A DNA stretch of 11,635 nt from NCBI GenBank assembly GCA_958366705.1, contig CATXCB010000026.1:1-11635 (forward strand), in the 5' to 3' direction. Origin of the DNA: an uncultured bacterium (GTDB lineage Bacteria; Cyanobacteriota; Vampirovibrionia; Gastranaerophilales; Gastranaerophilaceae). Shown piece by piece: positions 6,994-11,635 of this stretch (position 1 is its first letter; every line of letters begins with the position of its first letter). The notes under the pieces were generated by a model that ran no database searches, was not told where the DNA came from, and worked only from the letters and a program-made list of their open reading frames with translations. A program made the translations under genes and the position numbers.

Positions 6994-8022
6994 TTATTCA
7001 CCTAATTTAAAAGACTCTTGGTGATATGTAATATAATTAGATTGCTTTTGTTCCAATTTTTTATAAATATCCTCATGCTTTTCAGCTATTATTTCTAAAC
7101 AATTTTTTATAAAAGCATCATTATAATACTCCCTGATTATAAAAAATGTATATATTGCCTTCTCAATAATATTTAATTCATCTAGCAAATCACAGAATCC
7201 ATAAATATCAATTTTATCATAATAAAATCTAATATAATTAATAATATCTACTATTTTATATAAAACTAGATTTCTTTTATCTTTTATCCAAATATCATTT
7301 ACGGCTTCTCTATAAAAATGCACAATAAGGAATGCAAGGTTAGACTCTATATCCAGCCCCTTAAAACTATAATTTTCTCCATTATATATATGTAATCCCC
7401 TATTAAATACTTTTCCATCCACCAAATTATCTTTACTATCAAACAAAAAATTAATATCCACAACAACCATACCATCCGATTCCATTTTTACATAAGGAAC
7501 AAGATCATGATAATTCATCCTTTGAATAACCTTTTCTTTTCTTGAAGCTTCAATTAACTTTCCATCTGGTAATAAACTTTGAATGTATCCAATTTTTCTA
7601 AAAATGCAATCTAATTTGTCCAAATCTTCTTCATATACTAATAAGTCGATATCATTTGAACGTCTTACTCCAGCCTTATATAATCCTGCACCAAATATAA
7701 TTCCCTTCAATCCCGCATATTTTATTGATGTATCTTTAAGTGCAGCATCTATTTCCTTAATATATTTAGATAAACGTATTTGTTCTATCTCTTGCCCCTT
7801 GATAAGTGCCTTTAAATTTTTCCTCATTTCTTCTGGAATAGTTTGAAGATTTTGATTTGATACATTATTATAAAAATATCCACTCAATCTATGATTTAAT
7901 AAAATTCCACCAACTTCAATCCAATTTACCCCCTCCTCTATAGCTTTATTAAGAATACTATCTTCCTCATCTGTCCTTTTAATCAATGAACCTAACATTA
8001 CTACATCATATTCTTTTTTCAT
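6994..8022 (-). CDS. Nucleotidyltransferase-like protein (NTP_transf_5 type)
   Basis: A 342-aa protein resembling the uncharacterised nucleotidyltransferase family (Pfam NTP_transf_5, PF14907). The diagnostic core is LKGIIFGAGLYKAG followed by RRSNDIDLLV (roughly 105-129): a polymerase-beta-like active-site strand with Asp124 and Asp126 as the metal-binding pair. A third carboxylate may be the Asp in VVVDINF. Members occur in lasso peptide and other natural-product clusters, where they are thought to transfer a nucleotide or tailor the product. Here it could adenylylate a hydroxyl on the product or an intermediate, for instance as a protecting group, but the substrate is unknown. ATG 8022 is chosen over TTG 8031; AAAGGGG lies 12 bases from the ATG and only 3 from the TTG. 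The N-terminal ~90 residues are helical. Confidence 0.75.
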   Translation of the reverse strand: MKKEYDVVMLGSLIKRTDEEDSILNKAIEEGVNWIEVGGILLNHRLSGYFYNNVSNQNLQTIPEEMRKNLKALIKGQEIEQIRLSKYIKEIDAALKDTSIKYAGLKGIIFGAGLYKAGVRRSNDIDLLVYEEDLDKLDCIFRKIGYIQSLLPDGKLIEASRKEKVIQRMNYHDLVPYVKMESDGMVVVDINFLFDSKDNLVDGKVFNRGLHIYNGENYSFKGLDIESNLAFLIVHFYREAVNDIWIKDKRNLVLYKIVDIINYIRFYYDKIDIYGFCDLLDELNIIEKAIYTFFIIREYYNDAFIKNCLEIIAEKHEDIYKKLEQKQSNYITYHQESFKLGE

Positions 8023-8088
8023 ACTTACCAAATACCCCTTTCTCTAATAAAATCGTTTTTAATTATATATTTTTATTCCGATTAACAA

Positions 8089-8430
8089 TTATTTAATATC
8101 AACATCTTTAACATATTTTATATTCTTTGCATACTTCAGTCTATTGTATGTTCTTAACTGTCTTGTTATTTCTTTTTCCATAGTCAATTTTAACGCATCT
8201 GACACTTTTATATCTAAAATATTTCCTATACAAAATATCCAAGCAAGTAAATCTCCCATTTCTCCTGCTATATCTTTCTGATCTTCTTCTTTTCTTATGG
8301 ACTTAAAAAATTCTCCAAATTCTTCAGTCATCCAAAGCATTGATTTTTCAAGATCATATTTCCCATAAATCTCAAGTGCCACTCTTTGTATTTCATCAAC
8401 GCAATTTATAAATTCTGTATCAAAATTCAT
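8089..8430 (-). CDS. MazG/HisE-like nucleotide pyrophosphohydrolase
   Basis: A 113-aa single-domain all-alpha NTP pyrophosphatase of the MazG superfamily. The metal-binding signature is intact: E37xxE40 in TEEFGE and E57xxD60 in GEMGDLLAW, with 16 residues between them. The superfamily removes pyrophosphate from nucleoside triphosphates and includes HisE, which converts phosphoribosyl-ATP to phosphoribosyl-AMP. With a HisG-like gene in the same operon, a HisE-like step, or pyrophosphate removal from a related nucleotide, is the simplest reading. This is inference, since sequence alone does not fix the substrate. ATG 8430 is chosen for the GGGGGG site 8 bases upstream; an ATG at 8451 forms an ATGA overlap with the previous stop but places that purine run inside the gene. 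The C-terminus is Lys-rich. Confidence 0.82.
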   Translation of the reverse strand: MNFDTEFINCVDEIQRVALEIYGKYDLEKSMLWMTEEFGEFFKSIRKEEDQKDIAGEMGDLLAWIFCIGNILDIKVSDALKLTMEKEITRQLRTYNRLKYAKNIKYVKDVDIK

Positions 8431-8447
8431 TTTTCTATCCCCCCTAT

Positions 8448-9011
8448 TCATGATAATAATTTAACTTCTAACATAGTATTTAATTCATCTATATGCAATA
8501 ATTCATTTTCGCTTAAATCTCCTAGTAATATTGTTGTTAATTCCTTATAATCTTCTTTCTGCTCTTCGCAATATGTACTTAAGTAGTCTTTAAATGTAAA
8601 GTAATCATCTTTCAAATCTTCCAAATAATTCTGTACATACTCTCTACCCCAACTATTTAAACGTAATTGAAAAATATGAATATTATTTTCTTTAAATTTT
8701 TTTGCGCATGTAAATCTATATATTAGTTTGCAAAAATCTAATATAAACATAGCCTTATCAAAATCTTTTTTCTTTATTTTTTCTTCTGGAAACACATTCA
8801 GCAATAAATTGTATATTGTTACATCATCTTTAATATAAAAATGATATTCATTATTGCAGTTATAACGCAAAACATCATCCACAGCCTTTAAAGATAATAA
8901 TATTTTAATTGTTAAATTTTTTATTATATCATTTTCTTCCTCTAACACCGTTAAATATCTACTTATTGGTTCATATAAATTCAATTCGATTAATTCATCA
9001 ATATTATTCAT
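8448..9011 (-). CDS. Hypothetical helical protein, 187 aa
   Basis: I do not recognise this protein. It is acidic and predicted mostly helical, with many Leu/Ile/Glu/Asp/Lys residues, no signal peptide and no membrane segment. A Cys-containing segment (DFCKLIYRFTCAKKF) and an aromatic-rich stretch with RLNSWGREYVQNYLEDL stand out near the middle, and it ends with a Glu/Leu-rich tail. The gene is real by context: it starts with ATG behind AAAGGGGG (5-base spacing), fills its interval, and ends overlapping the next possible start in ATGA. It lies between the PurM-like and MazG-like genes, so it may act in the nucleotide half of the pathway. It could be a partner protein, a divergent helical enzyme or an immunity factor. 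Confidence 0.75.
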   Translation of the reverse strand: MNNIDELIELNLYEPISRYLTVLEEENDIIKNLTIKILLSLKAVDDVLRYNCNNEYHFYIKDDVTIYNLLLNVFPEEKIKKKDFDKAMFILDFCKLIYRFTCAKKFKENNIHIFQLRLNSWGREYVQNYLEDLKDDYFTFKDYLSTYCEEQKEDYKELTTILLGDLSENELLHIDELNTMLEVKLLS

Positions 9012-9027
9012 CTTTGCCCCCTTTCTA

Positions 9028-9073
9028 AATTGGGTTTTGTTGATTCAAAATATCTCATCAACAAAACCCAATT
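9028..9073 (-). repeat. Perfect 17-bp inverted repeat between PurM-like and hypothetical genes
   Basis: AATTGGGTTTTGTTGAT (9028-9044) and its exact reverse complement (9057-9073) enclose a 12-base loop. It occupies most of the 69-bp gap after the PurM-like stop and ends just before the AAAGGGGG ribosome binding site of the next gene. Neither strand has a T-run after the stem, so it is not a standard intrinsic terminator. It is the strongest hairpin in the window and probably acts at RNA level, protecting the upstream message or uncoupling expression of the two halves. Confidence 0.8.
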
Positions 9074-9080
9074 ATCTGCT

Positions 9081-10106
9081 TTACCAAACTAAATTGTTTT
9101 CACATATTACTTTCTGATTGCCTTTTACAATTTCGCCTATCACATTGCAATTAATGCCATGATTTTGTAGATGTTGCATAACATCGTCCAAATATTCTTT
9201 AGATGTCACAAGCGTCATTCCAACCCCTAAATTAAAAGTTCTTAACATTTCTGCGTCGCTTATATTACCATATTTTCTTAACAACTTAAAAATAGGTAAG
9301 ACATTATAACATTCCAAATCAATTTTAGCATCTAATCCTGAAGGTAAAATGCGATTTAAGTTCTCACATATTCCACCACCTGTTATATGTGCCAATCCAT
9401 GAATACAATGTGGCTTACCAAATAAATCTTTAAGTGCCCTATAATAACATCTATGTGGTTCTAAAATTGCATCAATAAATGTCTTTTCACCTAGACATTC
9501 ATTCATAATTTCCGGATTATCTTCCATAATTTTTCTCACTAATGTATAACCATTTGTATGAATACCACTAGATTCTAAAGCAACTACAATATCTCCTTCT
9601 TTTATCTCTGTTCCATCTATAATATCTTCTTTTTCCACAATACCAACAATGCTCGAAGTTAAAATATATGTATCTTCTCCAATAACTTTCGGTTGTTCAG
9701 ATGTTTCTCCTCCTGTAAGTACACACTCCTGATTTTTGCATGCCTCTGATACCGCCTTTACAATTCTTGAAACAATTTCCTTATCCATTTTCCCACATAT
9801 AATTGCATCCTGTACAGTAAGAGGTTTTGCCCCCATAACAATACAATCATTAATTAAATGATTTATCATATCATAACAAACATTTTCTATTTTATCATAT
9901 TTTACTGCTATAAGCTGCTTAGAACCAGGTTCTTCTGTTTTTAGGACTAATACAGGTTCTTTATATTCATCGTATCTAATATCATAAAGACTTGCAAAAG
10001 CCCCCACTTTATTTAAGACTCTCTCATTATCAGTTTCTAGCGTTTTTACCATTTCCTTTTTTGTTTCATTAGCTAAATCAATATTAACATCATATTTTGT
10101 ATTCAT
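9081..10106 (-). CDS. PurM-like AIR synthetase paralogue
   Basis: A 341-aa protein aligning along its whole length with PurM, phosphoribosylformylglycinamidine cyclo-ligase, which closes the imidazole ring of AIR using ATP. Conserved landmarks: NDCIVMGAKPL (86-96), TGGETSEQP (131-139), IVGIVEKEDIIDG (153-165), SSGIHTNGYTLVRKI (179-193), HITGGG (240-245) and RTFNLGVGM (289-297). Two deviations matter. The normally near-invariant GTDGVGTK motif reads KTEEPGSK (56-63), and GETAEMPG reads GETSEQPK (133-140). This suggests a paralogue with altered substrate rather than the housekeeping enzyme, and no other de novo purine gene lies nearby. It starts 14 bases after the SDR stop behind a perfect AAGGAGG at 6-base spacing. 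A role in ATP-dependent ring closure of a modified nucleoside is inference. Confidence 0.9.
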   Translation of the reverse strand: MNTKYDVNIDLANETKKEMVKTLETDNERVLNKVGAFASLYDIRYDEYKEPVLVLKTEEPGSKQLIAVKYDKIENVCYDMINHLINDCIVMGAKPLTVQDAIICGKMDKEIVSRIVKAVSEACKNQECVLTGGETSEQPKVIGEDTYILTSSIVGIVEKEDIIDGTEIKEGDIVVALESSGIHTNGYTLVRKIMEDNPEIMNECLGEKTFIDAILEPHRCYYRALKDLFGKPHCIHGLAHITGGGICENLNRILPSGLDAKIDLECYNVLPIFKLLRKYGNISDAEMLRTFNLGVGMTLVTSKEYLDDVMQHLQNHGINCNVIGEIVKGNQKVICENNLVW

Positions 10107-10120
10107 TTTGTTCCTCCTTA

Positions 10121-10792
10121 TTATTCTAATATTGATGATAGTTTAATCTGTTCTATATTACAAGTACTTCTTTGTTTTAATACAAAATAAACCTGTTCAG
10201 CTACATCATCCGCCTTCAATGATATAGGACGACAACCTGGTTTCTTATTATTAAAATATGTATCAACTCTTGCCGGACTTATAGTAGTAATCCCAATATT
10301 CTTTTTTTTCAATTCAATTCTTAAGCTTTCTGTCATTCCAAAAAGCCCAAATTTAGTTGCACAATACACGCTTGCATTTTCAAATGGCATATGATCAGCA
10401 TCTGAACCTATATTAATTATTTTCCCATAAGGTTCTTTACCAATATCATCCACTAAACTATGAATCAAATAAAATGGGATTGTTAAATTTATTCTAATAA
10501 CCTTTTCCCACTCTTCTAAAGAAATATCTCTAATTTCCTTAAACAATCCTATTCCCACATTATTAACTAATGCGTTGATAACTATTCCTTTTTTCTTTAA
10601 ATCTTCTAAAACTTGATCAATCTCGTTAACATTCTCCAAATTTGCCTGATATATTATTAAATTTGTATTTTTCATTGATGTCAAATTATCGACAGAACGT
10701 GATACAGCTATCACTTGATATCCACTATTTAATAATTTTTTCGTAATTGCAAGTCCTATTCCTTTATTTGCTCCTGTAATAAAAACATTCAT
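10121..10792 (-). CDS. Short-chain dehydrogenase/reductase (SDR)
   Basis: A 223-aa classical SDR with a Rossmann fold. The NAD(P)-binding motif is TGANKGIG (6-13), the structural motif is NNVG in place of the usual NNAG, and the catalytic set is Ser in INIGSD with YCATK (YxxxK) 13 residues later. It should perform an NAD(P)H-dependent ketone/alcohol interconversion. Set between HisG-like and PurM-like genes, it resembles PenB of the pentostatin pathway, an SDR that reduces a keto group on the ring-expanded purine; that parallel is inference. ATG 10792 is chosen because it places the first beta strand at the N-terminus, and AGGG lies upstream around the HisG-like stop; a longer frame from ATG 10819 overlaps that gene. 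Lys/Arg after the second strand (VSRS) suggests possible NADP(H) preference. Confidence 0.9.
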   Translation of the reverse strand: MNVFITGANKGIGLAITKKLLNSGYQVIAVSRSVDNLTSMKNTNLIIYQANLENVNEIDQVLEDLKKKGIVINALVNNVGIGLFKEIRDISLEEWEKVIRINLTIPFYLIHSLVDDIGKEPYGKIINIGSDADHMPFENASVYCATKFGLFGMTESLRIELKKKNIGITTISPARVDTYFNNKKPGCRPISLKADDVAEQVYFVLKQRSTCNIEQIKLSSILE

Positions 10793-10805
10793 AAAACACC
10801 ATTCC

Positions 10806-11366
10806 CTATATTTTTTCATAAATCATTTTCATTTCGTGAGAATTAATTTTTTCTTTTCCCACTAATACTATTTTGGATTGTAATAATGTTTCTCTTACAA
10901 TCAAATCATTTTGACTTAATGTTCCACCACTTTCAACACAGCCAATGCAACAATCAAATTCTGTTGGAACTAATGCCTCACAAGATCCTGATACATATTC
11001 AATCTCCATTTCATTATCTTTAAAATACCTTCTCGCAATATTAACATATTCTGATACACAATTTTTTAATTGTCCGAAGCTATCTTTATGAACAATTAAA
11101 GATATACTCGTATCACACCAGTCAAGTTCCTTTATTCGCAACAATTGTGCTCCTGTTTCTTCCAGCCATTCATCAGATGTAATTCCATAATCTAAAATCC
11201 CCTTTTCAATAAGTACGGGTATGTCTCTATGTTTCAAAAAGTAAAAAATATAGCAATCATATTTAATTGCCAACCTACCCTTTGGAACTTTTTGACCAAT
11301 AATATTTGCGACAAATTGTTTCGACTTCTCGTACACATTCCCTTTAGGCAATCCTATGCGAATCAT
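10806..11366 (-). CDS. HisG-like ATP phosphoribosyltransferase (short form), probable paralogue
   Basis: A 186-aa protein matching the short form of HisG, which condenses PRPP with ATP to give phosphoribosyl-ATP. Landmarks: IGLPKGN (4-10) at the N-terminus, HRDIPVLIEKGILDYGIT (46-63), ARRYF (111-115) and the PRPP phosphate loop VESGGTL (144-150). The usual GSVELAP…LADAIVD stretch is replaced by GSCEALVPTEFDCCIGC, so it is clearly divergent. Short HisG normally needs the regulatory subunit HisZ; none is in the window, nor any other histidine gene. ATG 11366 is chosen because it overlaps the upstream stop as ATGA, a translational-coupling signature; the frame extends 14 residues further with no family match. 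The SDR and PurM-like genes follow directly, pointing to specialised nucleoside metabolism, as with PenA in pentostatin biosynthesis. Confidence 0.85.
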   Translation of the reverse strand: MIRIGLPKGNVYEKSKQFVANIIGQKVPKGRLAIKYDCYIFYFLKHRDIPVLIEKGILDYGITSDEWLEETGAQLLRIKELDWCDTSISLIVHKDSFGQLKNCVSEYVNIARRYFKDNEMEIEYVSGSCEALVPTEFDCCIGCVESGGTLSQNDLIVRETLLQSKIVLVGKEKINSHEMKMIYEKI

Positions 11367-11587
11367 TTTTTTGCTTCGAATAACACCTGCATTATCTTTT
11401 TCAAACAATATTCTTTATTATACTCCTTTCCTTTTGTATTACACCACTTATTCATCCCTTTTTCCAAATTATTATATAACTCTTTATTATATATCAATTT
11501 TTCAATCGTATTTGCTAAAAGCTTAACATTTCCTACAGGATATAAAAGTCCATTTTGACCATTAGTAATAATTTTTTTTGCGCTCAA
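11363..11587 (-). pseudogene. GT4-type glycosyltransferase, C-terminal fragment
   Basis: Only the last ~74 residues of a GT-B glycosyltransferase are present: IITNGQNGLLYPVGNV, the nucleotide-sugar loop that normally follows a conserved E-x7-E region, then a helical tail LLANTIEKLI…LEKGMNKW. A full enzyme would need some 300 more residues upstream. In frame, the sequence is interrupted by TGA at 11593-11591, inside the repeat-rich DNA at the right edge, so the gene appears cut by an insertion. Any translation would begin at TTG 11587 or elsewhere and would not give an active enzyme. Its stop overlaps the HisG-like ATG, showing it once belonged to this operon, so the ancestral product may have been glycosylated. 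The family call is good; the activity is lost if no intact 5' part exists. Confidence 0.7.
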
Positions 11588-11590
11588 TAG

Positions 11591-11635
11591 TCACCCGAGT
11601 TTCCCGTTTTGTAAACGAGTTTCACATTTTGAAAG
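11591..11635. mobile_element. Probable IS21-like element end with tandem repeats
   Basis: Two imperfect 20-base units lie in tandem, at 11596-11615 and 11616-11635, both beginning CGAGTTTC and sharing TTTTG; I count 16 of 20 matches. Multiple short direct repeats at each end are typical of IS21-family elements. The block begins within a few bases of where glycosyltransferase homology stops and carries an in-frame TGA. The transposase genes and outer end are beyond the window, so the family call is tentative; the repeat itself is plainly visible. Confidence 0.5.

Noticed and set aside
8062..8088. Minus-strand TTGTTA and TATAAT hexamers upstream of the nucleotidyltransferase gene
   Set aside because: The spacer is only 15 bp and the region is extremely AT-rich, so such matches are expected by chance; possible but unsupported internal promoter.
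10806..11366. Reading the HisG-like gene as part of a normal histidine operon
   Set aside because: No other histidine genes or HisZ are present, the sequence is divergent, and the neighbours are carrier-protein, PurM-like and exporter genes.

Overview
This AT-rich window (roughly 27% GC by eye over the genes) looks like an accessory, natural-product-type locus from a low-GC Gram-positive, most likely an anaerobic Clostridia/Lachnospiraceae-type bacterium. The clues are strong AAGGAGG-like ribosome binding sites, AT-rich codon use, tightly packed genes, and flanks that look like insertion-sequence ends. Every convincing gene is on the minus strand, so the locus is transcribed from right to left as what appears to be one long operon. 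The host assignment is inference only.

In transcription order: the 3' end of a GT4-type glycosyltransferase, cut off on its 5' side by IS21-like repeats at the right edge; a short HisG-like ATP phosphoribosyltransferase; a short-chain dehydrogenase/reductase (SDR); a PurM-like AIR synthetase paralogue; a perfect 17-bp hairpin; an unrecognised 187-aa helical protein; a MazG/HisE-like pyrophosphohydrolase; a nucleotidyltransferase of the NTP_transf_5 type; an acyl/aminoacyl carrier protein; a seryl-tRNA-synthetase-like amino acid:carrier protein ligase; a CYTH-domain phosphohydrolase-like protein; a BtrH-like (C39-fold-like) protein; and two full ABC exporters, the last one apparently short at its C-terminus. 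The first 350 bases hold no convincing gene. They contain a possible IS66-type end, a terminator-like hairpin, a near-consensus sigma-A promoter reading rightward and a second hairpin.

The genes suggest a modular pathway. HisG-like, MazG/HisE-like, PurM-like and SDR proteins could build a modified nucleoside or nucleotide from PRPP and ATP. HisG-like plus SDR plus an ATP-dependent purine-pathway enzyme recalls the pentostatin/coformycin logic (PenA HisG-like, PenB SDR, PenC SAICAR-synthetase-like), but here the purine enzyme is PurM-like. A second module (aaRS-like ligase, carrier protein, BtrH-like putative acyltransferase) could activate an amino acid, tether it to phosphopantetheine and pass it to the scaffold, as BtrH does in butirosin. 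The nucleotidyltransferase and CYTH protein could add and remove phosphate-containing protecting groups, and the ABC exporters would export the product. No characterised cluster with this exact combination comes to mind. The individual family calls are mostly strong; the pathway is inference.
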